Assembly: GCA_023388435.1 (NCBI GenBank)
Contig: JAEWGG010000009.1
Span: 1-59,597, forward strand
Direction: 5' to 3'
Length of the DNA stretch: 59,597 nt
DNA from: Bacillota bacterium
Lineage (GTDB): Bacteria; Bacillota; Clostridia; Saccharofermentanales; Fastidiosipilaceae
Part shown: positions 1-8,374 of the stretch, one piece after another
Position numbering within the stretch: position 1 is the first letter of the stretch
How the letters are laid out: each line of letters begins with the position of its first letter
Made by a program: the position numbers and the translations under genes
The notes under the pieces: model-generated
Told to the model about the DNA's origin: nothing
Database searches by the model: none
Seen by the model: only the letters and a program-made list of their open reading frames with translations

Positions 1-704
1 AGGAGGGCCGCAACGGAAGAGTCCACACCGCCCGAGAAGGCGCAGAGGACTTTTTTACCCGCCAGCTGCTCTCGCAGCTTCTCTATGGTCTCCTCGACAA
101 AGCGCTGCATTTGCCAGGTTCCGGCACAGTGACAGATCTTATAGAGAAAGTTCTTGAGCATCTGCTGACCGTAGGCGCTGTGCTCCACCTCCGGGTGAAA
201 CTGCAGGGCGTAGAGCTGGCGCTCACTGTGTTCCATGGCCGCCACGGGGCAGGTCTCAGAGTAGGCCGTTACGGTGAAGCCTTCTGGACAGACTTCGATG
301 CGATCGCGGTGGGACATCCAGACATCAGACTGCAGTGGCATGTCCTGGAAGAGCGGGCGATCGAGGCAGGCGATACCGATGCGCCCATACTCATTCTGGC
401 TGGCGGATATGACCCTGCCGCCCAGTTGGGTGGCCATGAGCTGGGCGCCATAACAGATGGCGAGAATGGGAATGCCCAGGTCGTAGACGGCGGGATCGGC
501 CTTCAGAGAATCTTCCAGGTAAACGGACTGGGGCCCGCCGCTAAAAATGAGGCCCTTATAGTCACGCTCACGGAGATAAACCGGATTGATGTTGTAAGGC
601 ACAATCTCGGCGTAGACTCCGAGGTCACGCACGCGCCGGGCGATCAGCTGGCTGTACTGTCCTCCGAAGTCGAGGACGGCTACGGCCTCTTCCCTTCTCT
701 GCAT
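1..704 (-). CDS. guaA: GMP synthase (glutamine-hydrolysing), N-terminal part
   Basis: This enzyme aminates XMP to GMP with glutamine and ATP in purine synthesis. The visible 234 residues hold a complete class I glutamine amidotransferase domain: the nucleophile lies in AICYGAQ near residue 84, and the His-Glu pair in QFHPEVEH near residues 170-172. The ATP-pyrophosphatase domain then begins, with the P-loop SGGVDSS near residue 224, and the window edge cuts it. The remaining ATPase and dimerisation domains lie outside. The start is ATG at 704 behind GGAG. It is the last gene of the leftward run from pyridoxal kinase, 102 bases downstream of it. I see no purine riboswitch in that short gap. 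Identity is firm; only completeness is unknown. Confidence 0.95.
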   Translation of the reverse strand, partial: MQRREEAVAVLDFGGQYSQLIARRVRDLGVYAEIVPYNINPVYLRERDYKGLIFSGGPQSVYLEDSLKADPAVYDLGIPILAICYGAQLMATQLGGRVISASQNEYGRIGIACLDRPLFQDMPLQSDVWMSHRDRIEVCPEGFTVTAYSETCPVAAMEHSERQLYALQFHPEVEHSAYGQQMLKNFLYKICHCAGTWQMQRFVEETIEKLREQLAGKKVLCAFSGGVDSSVAAL

Positions 705-806
705 AGCTCTATTCTCCATTCTGTGCTTAGCTTGGCCTGTCTGGCGGCTGGTCCAGCCCTCCGCCATCTTCTCCAGCTTACGGGCCAAACAGTTTCTTAT
801 TATCTC

Positions 807-1739
807 CTATTCTGCCCTCCTGGGGCAAGGGCCAGCCGCCTCAGCTGCCCCCTGGGACGGGAGCTGAAGGTCCTGGACAAAGCGGGCTAGCTCCTGCTCG
901 AAACTGACCCCGGCCTGAGCCCAGTCCTCCATACCGAGGCTCGTCCGCATGGCGGCTGTGACGAAGGCCATGGCAAGTTCCAGGGCTCTTCCCAGGCTCT
1001 GGCCACTGTAGATGCCCGCCACCAGGCTGGAGGCGAAGAGGTCCCCAGTCCCGTGCATAGCTGCGCCGATGTATTCGGCCTCCACACAGCAGCGTTCCAG
1101 CTCAGGTCCGAAGCAGTAGCTGCGGATTTTACGCCCCCGCCGCCCCGCTTTCAAGATGATATAGGGCACGCCCAGTTCGAGGAGACCCGCCATGAGTCGC
1201 TCCAGCGCGTCCTCATCCGGCTCTTCTCCTGGATAGGGCAGACCCGTCAGCAGGGCGGCTTCGGTGAGGTTGGGACTGAGGATCTGGGCCTGTAAAGCGA
1301 GGTCCCGCACCGCCTGACACAATTCGGCGCTGTATGTCCTGTAGATCTGACCATGGTCCCCCATGACGGGGTCAACAATGCGCAGAGCCTGGGGCTGCTG
1401 CTCGTAGACCCGAGTCAGGACCTCCGCCTGCTGGCAGTTTCCTAAAAAACCGCTGTACACAGCGTCAAACTGGAGCTGGATGTCCTGCCAGGCCCGCAGA
1501 CAGTCCTCCCAACTGGAACTCGTGTCAAAAAAGCTGTAGCTTGGGAAGGCCGTATGTGCAGAGAGGTAAGCAGTGGGCAGGGCGCAGACTTTTATCCCCG
1601 CTGCACCGAGTACAGGAAGCGCCGTGCTCAAGGAGCAAGAACCGTAGCCGCAGAGGTCGTGGACGGCCAGCACCCGCGGCAGACGCTTCGCACCCATCGG
1701 CTCAGGCTGCCAGAGATAAAGCTCATGGGCCCGTCGCAT
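807..1739 (-). CDS. pdxY: Pyridoxal/pyridoxamine kinase
   Basis: This is a ribokinase-fold kinase that phosphorylates pyridoxal or pyridoxamine in vitamin B6 salvage. It shows the family opening VLAVHDLCGYGSCSL, the VDPVMGD segment near residues 122-128, SPNLTEAALLTG, and the anion-hole/catalytic motif HGTGD near 229-233. The start overlaps the stop of the upstream RluF-Nudix gene as TGATG, so the two are translationally coupled. An internal Met at residue 15 would give a more family-like N-terminus and cannot be excluded. The C-terminal 20 residues are low-complexity and extend past the usual family end. The symbol could equally be pdxK; the family does not separate cleanly by sequence. Confidence 0.88.
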   Translation of the reverse strand: MRRAHELYLWQPEPMGAKRLPRVLAVHDLCGYGSCSLSTALPVLGAAGIKVCALPTAYLSAHTAFPSYSFFDTSSSWEDCLRAWQDIQLQFDAVYSGFLGNCQQAEVLTRVYEQQPQALRIVDPVMGDHGQIYRTYSAELCQAVRDLALQAQILSPNLTEAALLTGLPYPGEEPDEDALERLMAGLLELGVPYIILKAGRRGRKIRSYCFGPELERCCVEAEYIGAAMHGTGDLFASSLVAGIYSGQSLGRALELAMAFVTAAMRTSLGMEDWAQAGVSFEQELARFVQDLQLPSQGAAEAAGPCPRRAE

Positions 1740-2998
1740 CAGCGCACCTCAGCGGCGAGACGCTGGAGGATCTCCGTATCCGCTTCCAGTATGCGATACT
1801 GGCCAAAGTCCTCAGGCCTAAGCCAGGCCAGCTCCTCGTGGGCATAGGGGCGGACGCAGCTGGGGTCCAGCTGGAGGCGGTAAAAGTACAGGTGCAGCCT
1901 TCCCCAGGGACCTGTGTAGTCCTGCTGGGCATAGAACTGGGCCTCGTCCACAGAGACGCCCAGCTCCTCTTGAATTTCGCGACAGAGGGCCTCAAGAGGC
2001 TCCTCTCCAGCCTCGAGCTTACCCCCAGGAAATTCCCAATAGCCTTCGGCCAACTTCCCTTTGGGGCGCTGGCCCAGGAGAAAGCGGCCCGCCCCGTCGT
2101 CGATGATGCCTACGGCGACGGCCAGGGCTTCCTCTTCCCTCTCCTCTGCTGGCACATGCTGCGAAGGGGCCGCCGTTTCTGTGTTGCTGGCCCCTGCCTG
2201 TTCTGCAGCTCGCTTCAGCCCCTCCTGGGCCCGCTTCCGCTCCTGCCGTTCCTGGGCCCGCTCCTCAGCGGCTGTCAAAAGGCGCTCCAGTTCCGCCTGC
2301 TCTTTATAACTCAACTCCCGGTAACAGCCCTTAGGCAGAGCGCCCAGGGTGACATGCATAATGCGCAGGCGGCAGAGTTTCTTGACCCGATAGCCCAGGG
2401 CCTCACACATGCGGCGAATCTGGCGATTCAAACCCTGGGTGAGTACGATGCGGAATTCATAGTCCGAGACCTGGCGACAGCGGCAGGGCCGTGTCCGCCG
2501 GCCCAGGATGAAAACGCCCTGCTCCATCCGCTGTAAAAAGGCCCGGGTCAGAGGGCGGTCAACCTGGACGAGGTACTCCTTTTCATGGCCGTACTGACTG
2601 CGAAGAATACGGTTAACCAAGCTGCCATCATTGGTCAGCAGGATCAGCCCAGTTGAATCCTTATCCAGGCGGCCAATCGGAAAAATCCGCTCAGGATAGT
2701 TCATGTAGCTGGCGATATTGCCCTCCACCCGCTGGTCCGTGGTGCAGATAATTCCCTGGGGCTTATGCAGGGCCAGGAGGATACGCCGCGGGCGATCCTG
2801 GGCCTTGACAGGACGTCCGTCCAGAAGGACGGTATCGTTGTCGCCGACGCGCTGTCCCAGCTGGGCCCGCTGGCCGTTGACACGCACCCGGCCGGACTGA
2901 ATGATCTGATCCGCCTCGCGGCGCGAGCAGATGCCCTGGGCGGCCAGGTAGTGATTGAGGCGCTGCCCCTGCTGTTTTTTTTGCTTCGACTTCGGCAT
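1739..2998 (-). CDS. RluF-type 23S rRNA pseudouridine synthase fused to a Nudix hydrolase
   Basis: This is a two-enzyme fusion. Residues about 12-60 are an S4 RNA-binding domain. Residues 75-225 are an RsuA/RluB/RluF pseudouridine synthase with the catalytic Asp in GRLDKDSTGL (D112) and the RluF-like GLNRQIRRM segment. Residues about 235-290 are a charged, Glu/Arg-rich linker. Residues about 290-419 are a MutT-like Nudix domain with a complete Nudix box at 325-348 (GGKLEAGEEP through REIQEELG). RluF-type enzymes modify 23S rRNA; the Nudix half would hydrolyse a nucleoside diphosphate derivative such as an oxidised nucleotide. It is one uninterrupted frame, so the fusion does not depend on a frameshift call. 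It is coupled to the pyridoxal kinase gene downstream. Confidence 0.9.
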   Translation of the reverse strand: MPKSKQKKQQGQRLNHYLAAQGICSRREADQIIQSGRVRVNGQRAQLGQRVGDNDTVLLDGRPVKAQDRPRRILLALHKPQGIICTTDQRVEGNIASYMNYPERIFPIGRLDKDSTGLILLTNDGSLVNRILRSQYGHEKEYLVQVDRPLTRAFLQRMEQGVFILGRRTRPCRCRQVSDYEFRIVLTQGLNRQIRRMCEALGYRVKKLCRLRIMHVTLGALPKGCYRELSYKEQAELERLLTAAEERAQERQERKRAQEGLKRAAEQAGASNTETAAPSQHVPAEEREEEALAVAVGIIDDGAGRFLLGQRPKGKLAEGYWEFPGGKLEAGEEPLEALCREIQEELGVSVDEAQFYAQQDYTGPWGRLHLYFYRLQLDPSCVRPYAHEELAWLRPEDFGQYRILEADTEILQRLAAEVR

Positions 2999-3043
2999 AA
3001 GCCCATACCCCTCTGATCTATGAACGCTGTGACGGTCCCAGCC

Positions 3044-3997
3044 CTAAAGCATTTTTTTGCGCCAGAGCCACCAGAGCAGGGCCCCGCAGAGCAGGACGGA
3101 CAGGGCCACCAGAATCCAGAAGGAGGCCGGGCTGTCCTCAGAAATGGGCAGACGCACATTCATACCCATGAAGGAACCAATAATCTGAGGTATGACCATC
3201 ACGATGGTCACGGTGGTCAGGACCTTCATGAAATTATTCTGATTGTTGGAAATGATGGAGGCAAAGGCGTCCGTCGTACTGGCCAGAATATCGCTGTAGA
3301 GCTTCGCCATCTCGATGGCCTGGCGGTTTTCGATCATGACATCCTCCAGGAGCTCCTCGTCCTCCGGGTAGTTATTAATCTTCGGATTGCGCATCAGGCG
3401 CTCGAGAAGCACGCCATTGGAGCGCAGGGAGGTAGAGAGATAGACCAGGGACTTCTCAAGACGCATCAGCTCCAGAAGTTCCTTATTGCGCATGGAACTC
3501 TTCATGCTGTTCTCGAGACGGTTGGAGGCCTTCTCAATCAGCCGCAGGTACTGCAGGTATTTGCTGCTGTTACGATAGAGGATCTGCAGCAAAAAACGTG
3601 TTTTGAACTGGGTGTAGAAACTCTTGACCCGTTCGTCGCGAAAGTCGTCTAAGAACGTATCATCATCGCCACAGACCGTGATAATACACTGTGGCAGCAT
3701 GATGATGGCCAGAGGTATGGTGTAGTACTGGGCCTCGCCGATGTCCTCCTTCTCGGCGTGGTACTCACTGCGAATGGGAATGTCGACGACGATCAGGACC
3801 TGGTCGTCCTCCGTCTCGATATGGGCCGACTCCTCGGGGTCGATGGAGGCCTTAATAAAGTCCTCTTCAATATCGAAGGTCTCCTTGATGTAACGCAGTT
3901 CCTCCGTCGTGGGGGCCAGCACCTTAATCCAGGAACCTGGTTCGTAATGGTCGAGGAGCTGCAGTCTGTTGTCGACAGTCTTCAGTATTTCGAGCAC
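3044..3997 (-). CDS. corA: CorA family magnesium transporter
   Basis: CorA forms a homopentameric inner-membrane channel for Mg2+ (and sometimes Co2+ or Ni2+). The 317-residue protein has a long acidic cytoplasmic N-terminal domain. Two C-terminal membrane helices follow, the first ending in the diagnostic GMN motif (residues about 278-280) and the second being the hydrophobic stretch just before the basic tail. The frame stays open upstream to 4114, but that part runs back toward the tRNA terminator. The GTG at 3997 has an ideal AGGAGG six bases upstream, so I place the start there. It lies 45 bases upstream of the RluF-Nudix gene. No M-box riboswitch is visible in the short leader. Confidence 0.92.
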   Translation of the reverse strand: MLEILKTVDNRLQLLDHYEPGSWIKVLAPTTEELRYIKETFDIEEDFIKASIDPEESAHIETEDDQVLIVVDIPIRSEYHAEKEDIGEAQYYTIPLAIIMLPQCIITVCGDDDTFLDDFRDERVKSFYTQFKTRFLLQILYRNSSKYLQYLRLIEKASNRLENSMKSSMRNKELLELMRLEKSLVYLSTSLRSNGVLLERLMRNPKINNYPEDEELLEDVMIENRQAIEMAKLYSDILASTTDAFASIISNNQNNFMKVLTTVTIVMVIPQIIGSFMGMNVRLPISEDSPASFWILVALSVLLCGALLWWLWRKKML

Positions 3998-4095
3998 TAG
4001 GCACCTCCTCGCCTGTCTGGTATCGGCACCAGTCACGTTCTCTGTCCACCCCGAAGCGTGACTTGCGGACGCCTGTGGCCAGCAATACAGATAGG

Positions 4096-4125
4096 AAAAA
4101 AGCCCCGAATCCACGGATTCGGGGC
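4096..4125 (-). terminator. Intrinsic terminator of tRNA-Thr
   Basis: A 10-bp perfect stem (4102-4111 with 4116-4125) and a 4-base loop are followed on the minus strand by six U. It lies directly downstream of tRNA-Thr and separates it from corA. Confidence 0.9.
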
Positions 4126-4130
4126 CTTAC

Positions 4131-4205
4131 TGGAGCCACTGGTCAGAATCGAACTGACGACCTATTCATTACGAGTGAATTGCTCTACCCCTGAGCCACA
4201 GTGGC
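4131..4205 (-). tRNA. tRNA-Thr (anticodon CGU)
   Basis: The minus strand folds into a standard cloverleaf. A seven-pair acceptor stem (GCCACTG with CAGTGGC), D-loop GGCTCAGGGGTAGAGC, anticodon loop CTCGTAA giving CGU, and T-arm with GTTCGATTC are all present. The CCA end is encoded. It has its own sigma-A promoter just upstream and a terminator just downstream, so it is a stand-alone transcription unit. Confidence 0.95.
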
Positions 4206-4217
4206 AACACAAGAGAT

Positions 4218-4245
4218 AGTATAGCAAAGTTCGAAAGGCTGTCAA
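4218..4245 (-). promoter_or_regulatory. Sigma-A promoter of tRNA-Thr
   Basis: On the minus strand, TTGACA (4240-4245) and TATACT (4218-4223) are separated by 16 bases, about 12 bases before the mature tRNA 5' end. It is one of the two best consensus promoters in the window. Confidence 0.88.
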
Positions 4246-4284
4246 GGCTCTGAATCGGATCTCACGGCGAAAAGTCAGCACGCC

Positions 4285-5457
4285 CTAGTTCCACAGGTCT
4301 TCGAGCCTTTGCTCCAGATCTTGCCCTTTAAAAACTCGGGCGATGCGGCCCCCTCCCAGAACCCAGTCCCCCTCATAGAAGACCAGAGACTGGCCGGGGG
4401 TAAGGGCGCGCTGGGCCTCAGTAAAGCGGACCAGGACGCGGTCCTGACTGCTCCTTTCCTCCCCCAGGAGCTCCTGTAGGACCGGGTCCAGCTCCTGGCC
4501 CTGGGACCAGGCACGCCAGTTCAGATCAGCCAGGGGGGCGTGATAGCGGCTGCGCCCCTGGCAGCTCCGCAGCCTGGCGAAGGTCGGGGACTCCTGGCAG
4601 TTGACCTGGTCCAGAAGACAGTAGCGGGCGTAGAGCTCTTCTTCGCGACCGATGTAGATACGGCCTCGTCCCATGTCCTTACCCAGGACATAGCTGCGCT
4701 CCCCACAGGCCACATTGAGTCCCTTACGCTGACCGATGGTAAAACCGAGGGCCCCATTGTGCTGGCCCAAGACGCGCCCCTCCAGATCACAGATCTCACC
4801 AGGCTGGCCTGAGTGGCCACGGTAGTCCTCGATAAAGCGGCGGTAGTCCCCGTCCGGAATGAAGCAGATGTCCTGGCTGTCCGCCCGCTCGGCGTTCTCC
4901 AGGCCCAGACTGCGGGCCAGCTTGCGAATCTCCGCCTTGTCGTAGCTTCCCAGGGGGAAGTGACAGAGGGCCAGGTCTTCCTGGGGCAGACTGTAGAGGA
5001 CATAGGACTGATCCTTGCGCGCCTGCCTGGCCCTGGCCACCATGTAACGCCCCTTCTCCGGACGCCAGTGAACCTGGGCGTAGTGCCCCGTGACGAGGCG
5101 GCTGCAGCCCAGACGTCGGGCCAGCGCACTGAGCTGGGCAAACTTCATGCTGCGATTGCAGAGCACGCAGGGATTGGGTGTATAGCCCGCCTCATAGGCC
5201 TGCACAAAGGGTTCCATCACCGCCCGACAAAAATCCTGGCGCAGGTCCAGAACGTGAAAGTCCATGCCAAAATGCTGACAGACCCTCCTGGCATCCTCAA
5301 TATCCCGGTCCTGACAGGGCTGATCCCCCCGTTTTGCGTCGTGCAGGCGCATGGTAACTCCGTAACATATGTAGCCCGCCTCCTGCATGAGGTGGGCAGC
5401 TACAGAGCTATCCACACCTCCGCTCATCGCGATTAGCGCCTTCTTCTGCTCGGCCAT
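4285..5457 (-). CDS. mnmA: tRNA-specific 2-thiouridylase MnmA
   Basis: MnmA adds sulfur to U34 of tRNA-Lys, -Glu and -Gln. The 390-residue protein has the PP-loop SGGVDSS at residues 12-18. The catalytic cysteine pair is C100 (in NPCVLCNRSMKF) and C198 (in DSQDICFIPDGDY), matching the positions of the E. coli active cysteines. The C-terminal beta-barrel domain is present and length is normal. The start is ATG with GAGAGG upstream. The gene lies 33 bases downstream of the DUF4015 gene and ends close to the tRNA-Thr promoter. Confidence 0.96.
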   Translation of the reverse strand: MAEQKKALIAMSGGVDSSVAAHLMQEAGYICYGVTMRLHDAKRGDQPCQDRDIEDARRVCQHFGMDFHVLDLRQDFCRAVMEPFVQAYEAGYTPNPCVLCNRSMKFAQLSALARRLGCSRLVTGHYAQVHWRPEKGRYMVARARQARKDQSYVLYSLPQEDLALCHFPLGSYDKAEIRKLARSLGLENAERADSQDICFIPDGDYRRFIEDYRGHSGQPGEICDLEGRVLGQHNGALGFTIGQRKGLNVACGERSYVLGKDMGRGRIYIGREEELYARYCLLDQVNCQESPTFARLRSCQGRSRYHAPLADLNWRAWSQGQELDPVLQELLGEERSSQDRVLVRFTEAQRALTPGQSLVFYEGDWVLGGGRIARVFKGQDLEQRLEDLWN

Positions 5458-5490
5458 AGTTCCTCTCTTCTGCCGGGGACGAAAGCCCCG

Positions 5491-6870
5491 TTAGTTTCCG
5501 GCCTCCGCGACCAGGCTGTCCTTGGTCAACTGACTACTGTCCCCCCAGAGCACCCACTCCTTGCAGCCATGCTCGGCCAGGGCGCGTATCTGCTCTCGGA
5601 TCTGCTGGGCCCCATAGTGCTGATAGTAGCCCTCCGGCAGATAGCTTGCGGTGAAGGCCTGTAGGTAGGGGCGCAGCTGGGCAAAACCCTCCTGGGCATT
5701 CTTGGGAGCACTCTCGCGCATCACGGCCTCAATCACCCCATAGGCCTCCATATCTGGGGCTGTAAAGAGCCTGCCGCCCAGCTCCATGCCCTCGCCGTTA
5801 CCCATGGTTCCATTGGAGGCGTTGGAGTAGTGGGAGGGATAGATCATTGGACAGAGGGCGTTCAGTCCAGTCAGACCAACTTTTTCCCAGAATTGACCGA
5901 TGCTCTTACCGTCAATGTCGCTGGTCATGCTGATAGCAAAAATATCCGCACTGAGGGAGATACCGCTGTTCCACTCGAGCTCGAGACTGGCCGTCTGCAA
6001 AAAACGATTGATGGCCTGGTAGCGCTCTGGGGTCTGCTCAGCCTCGCCGAAATAGGGCTCGCTATCGCCTGCTGCCTCCCCTGAGGGGAAGCGCACGTAG
6101 TCGAATTGGATCTCGTCGACACCGAAGTCCTTGAGTTCACGGGCGATGGCGATGAGGTAGTCCCAAGCTTCTTTTTTATAAGGGCTGACAAAGCTGTGAT
6201 TGGCCTCGAGTGGGAACTGGAGGACCCTGCCCTCGCGGTCCTGAATAAGCCAGTCCGGGCGTTTGGCAGCCAGAATCTCATCCTTAAAACAGACCATGCG
6301 GGCGATGACACGCACCTGATTTTCGTGACAGCGACGGACGATGGCGGGAATGTCAAGCTGGCCGACGGACGCGCCGAGTTCCTGGGCCAGTGGTACCCTG
6401 CTCTGATAGGTCAGACCATAGCTCTCCTTGGCGTCAAGAACCACCGCGTTGACTTCCGTGTCCTTGATCAGAGCCAGGTCGTTCTCCAGATTGTCGGCCT
6501 GGGCAATATAGATGGCTCTGCTGGGGACATGGGGGGCCTTCTGAGCACCGGGCTGAACGCTTGGCAGGGGCCCGAAGTACTGGGCGATGCGACTCGCATC
6601 TTCCGGGCTTTCCTGGAGGGCGAAGTAGTGCCTGGCCCCCTCAGAACTGTTGGGATCAGGGCTGGCCGCCGCTGTGAGACTGGGACTGGGACTGGGCTGT
6701 GGCTGGGTGGAGTTCTGCGTGTTTTTTAACTGGCTCTGGCCCTGCTTCTCAGTCCTGTCCTTCCCCCCCATCCAGACCAGAAGTATGAGGGCCAGGAGCA
6801 GGAGGCTTAACAGGGTACAGCTGAGCTTGATCCACAGACCCTGGTGGGTGGAATATTCAGAATTTTTCAT
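5491..6870 (-). CDS. Membrane-anchored DUF4015 putative glycoside hydrolase
   Basis: The protein has a short N-terminus, one membrane helix at about residues 13-32, a Ser/Pro/Gln-rich linker to about residue 75, and then a TIM-barrel-like DUF4015 domain. Family signatures include the repeated barrel strands AVVLDAKES, VRVIARMVCFKD, and IQFDYVRFPSGE, with acidic residues at strand ends as expected for a glycosidase. It is probably displayed on the outer face of the membrane. Members are usually described as putative glycosyl hydrolases; substrate is unknown. It sits between mnmA and the phosphofructokinase gene. Confidence 0.82.
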   Translation of the reverse strand: MKNSEYSTHQGLWIKLSCTLLSLLLLALILLVWMGGKDRTEKQGQSQLKNTQNSTQPQPSPSPSLTAAASPDPNSSEGARHYFALQESPEDASRIAQYFGPLPSVQPGAQKAPHVPSRAIYIAQADNLENDLALIKDTEVNAVVLDAKESYGLTYQSRVPLAQELGASVGQLDIPAIVRRCHENQVRVIARMVCFKDEILAAKRPDWLIQDREGRVLQFPLEANHSFVSPYKKEAWDYLIAIARELKDFGVDEIQFDYVRFPSGEAAGDSEPYFGEAEQTPERYQAINRFLQTASLELEWNSGISLSADIFAISMTSDIDGKSIGQFWEKVGLTGLNALCPMIYPSHYSNASNGTMGNGEGMELGGRLFTAPDMEAYGVIEAVMRESAPKNAQEGFAQLRPYLQAFTASYLPEGYYQHYGAQQIREQIRALAEHGCKEWVLWGDSSQLTKDSLVAEAGN

Positions 6871-6945
6871 AGTCGCTATCTTCTCTACTTTGAGGAAGGC
6901 TTGGCTAGCCGGGGGAAGGTCGGAAAGCTAAGAGATAAGAGAGGC

Positions 6946-6987
6946 CATGTCAGCACGGGGCCAGATTTCAGCTCCGGGTCTGACATG
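6946..6987 (-). terminator. Hairpin downstream of the phosphofructokinase gene
   Basis: CATGTCAG (6946-6953) pairs with CTGACATG (6980-6987) around a GC-rich inner part. Pyrimidine-rich RNA follows on the minus strand but without a clean U run. It probably ends the pfp transcript. A second small palindrome, GTGCAC/GTGCAC, lies at about 7006-7022. Confidence 0.5.
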
Positions 6988-7044
6988 ACCTGTTCTCTCT
7001 CCTAATGTGCACGCTGTGTGCACGGGGGCGCTTGGCCCAGGTCC

Positions 7045-8289
7045 TCACTTCGTAGCCAGGACCTTCTTCAGACGGGCAAAGCGGGGCAGACCGTCCTCCT
7101 TGGGCTGCGGGCTGTCCTCCTCGATCAGCGGGAGGGCATAGTCGATGAAGGCCTTCTCTACGAAGTTACCAGCCTCGTTAATCCACTCACGGGGGATCTT
7201 CTTCTCTGTGTTGGCCACCTCAGAGAGGGGCAGGAGCTTCATCTCACAGCGGTAGGGCTTGCTGGAGCTACGCTCGAAGCCAACCATGTAGTCCGTCTTG
7301 CCCTCAAGGGCGGCCAGCACGGCGGTGCGGCCCGCATTGAAGGACTCCTCGACATCCGTGTTGGAAGCGCAGTGAGCGGCACAGCGCTGGAGCAGGGAGA
7401 ACTCAATACCACGGACCTTGCAGCCCATTTTCTCTTTTAGATAGTTGGCGAGGACGGCGGCGGTACCACCCATCTGCTTGTGGCCGAAGGCATCGGTCTG
7501 AACTTCGCCGACCAGCTCGGGGATGTACTTGCCATCACGGGTCTTGACCCCCTCAGAAACGGCGATGATGACCTTCTTGGTCTGGGCATAGATGCGCTGG
7601 ACATCATCCAGCATGCGCTCCAGATCGAAGTCCACCTCGGGCAGGTAGATGAGGTCGGGGCCGGCCCCCTTGTATGCGGCCAGGGCCGAGGCGGCAGTCA
7701 ACCAGCCAGCGTTGCGACCCATGATCTCCAGGACGGTGATCATGCCCGTGTCGTAGACGCGGGCGTCCAGGTAAACCTCCATGGTTGCGGTGGCGATATA
7801 CTTGGCAGCCGAGGCGAAGCCAGGACAGTGGTCCGTGCCGTAGAGATCGTTGTCGATGGTCTTAGGCACACCCATCACGCGGCAGTCATAGCCAACTTTT
7901 TGCATGTACTTGGAGACCTTGTTGCAGGTGTCCATGGAGTCGTTTCCGCCGTTGTAGAAGAAGTAGCGGATATCGTACTTCTTGAAGACTTCAAGCAGGC
8001 GCTTGTAATCTGTATCATCCTGGTCGGGGTCGGCCAGCTTGTAGCGTACCGAACCCAGGGCCGAGGAGGGCGTGTACTTCAGGTACTCCAACTCCTTGGG
8101 ATCCTCTTCCCCCATGTCGTAAAACTCTTCTTCCAGGATACCACGAATTCCGTGGGCCGCACCAAAGGTCTTGCGGATCACATCCTGGTGCTTCAGGGCC
8201 TCAATAAAGACGCCGGCCGCACTCGCATTAATAACTGAAGTCGGACCACCCGACTGGCCGAAGATGGCATTGCCGATAAGTTTCTGCAT
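7045..8289 (-). CDS. pfp: Pyrophosphate-type 6-phosphofructokinase
   Basis: This enzyme interconverts fructose 6-phosphate and fructose 1,6-bisphosphate in glycolysis. The 414-residue protein opens with GQSGGPTSVIN. It has GGNDS at residues 114-118, where ATP enzymes have GGDGS; the Asp at 117 marks PPi use. The catalytic PKTIDNDL follows at 142-149, then MGRNAGWLT. I chose the ATG at 8289 because GGAGG lies seven bases upstream and the protein then starts like its family. A longer version starting at 8313 would only add a weak extension. PPi dependence is inferred from this motif, not proven. Confidence 0.92.
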   Translation of the reverse strand: MQKLIGNAIFGQSGGPTSVINASAAGVFIEALKHQDVIRKTFGAAHGIRGILEEEFYDMGEEDPKELEYLKYTPSSALGSVRYKLADPDQDDTDYKRLLEVFKKYDIRYFFYNGGNDSMDTCNKVSKYMQKVGYDCRVMGVPKTIDNDLYGTDHCPGFASAAKYIATATMEVYLDARVYDTGMITVLEIMGRNAGWLTAASALAAYKGAGPDLIYLPEVDFDLERMLDDVQRIYAQTKKVIIAVSEGVKTRDGKYIPELVGEVQTDAFGHKQMGGTAAVLANYLKEKMGCKVRGIEFSLLQRCAAHCASNTDVEESFNAGRTAVLAALEGKTDYMVGFERSSSKPYRCEMKLLPLSEVANTEKKIPREWINEAGNFVEKAFIDYALPLIEEDSPQPKEDGLPRFARLKKVLATK

Positions 8290-8374
8290 AGTATACCTCC
8301 AGTACACGCACAATTACTGCGCTATTTTAGCCTGTTCAAAGGAGAAAAGCTAGATGAAATGGCTGTTTTGACCC

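Noticed and set aside
111..890. Long plus-strand frame opposite guaA and pyridoxal kinase
   Set aside because: It is the antisense of guaA in a GC-rich region, has no domain and no ribosome site.
1541..2536. 331-codon plus-strand frame
   Set aside because: It mirrors the RluF-Nudix and kinase genes; codon bias makes long antisense frames common here.
3998..4114. N-terminal extension of CorA
   Set aside because: It would begin inside the tRNA-Thr terminator; the GTG at 3997 has AGGAGG.
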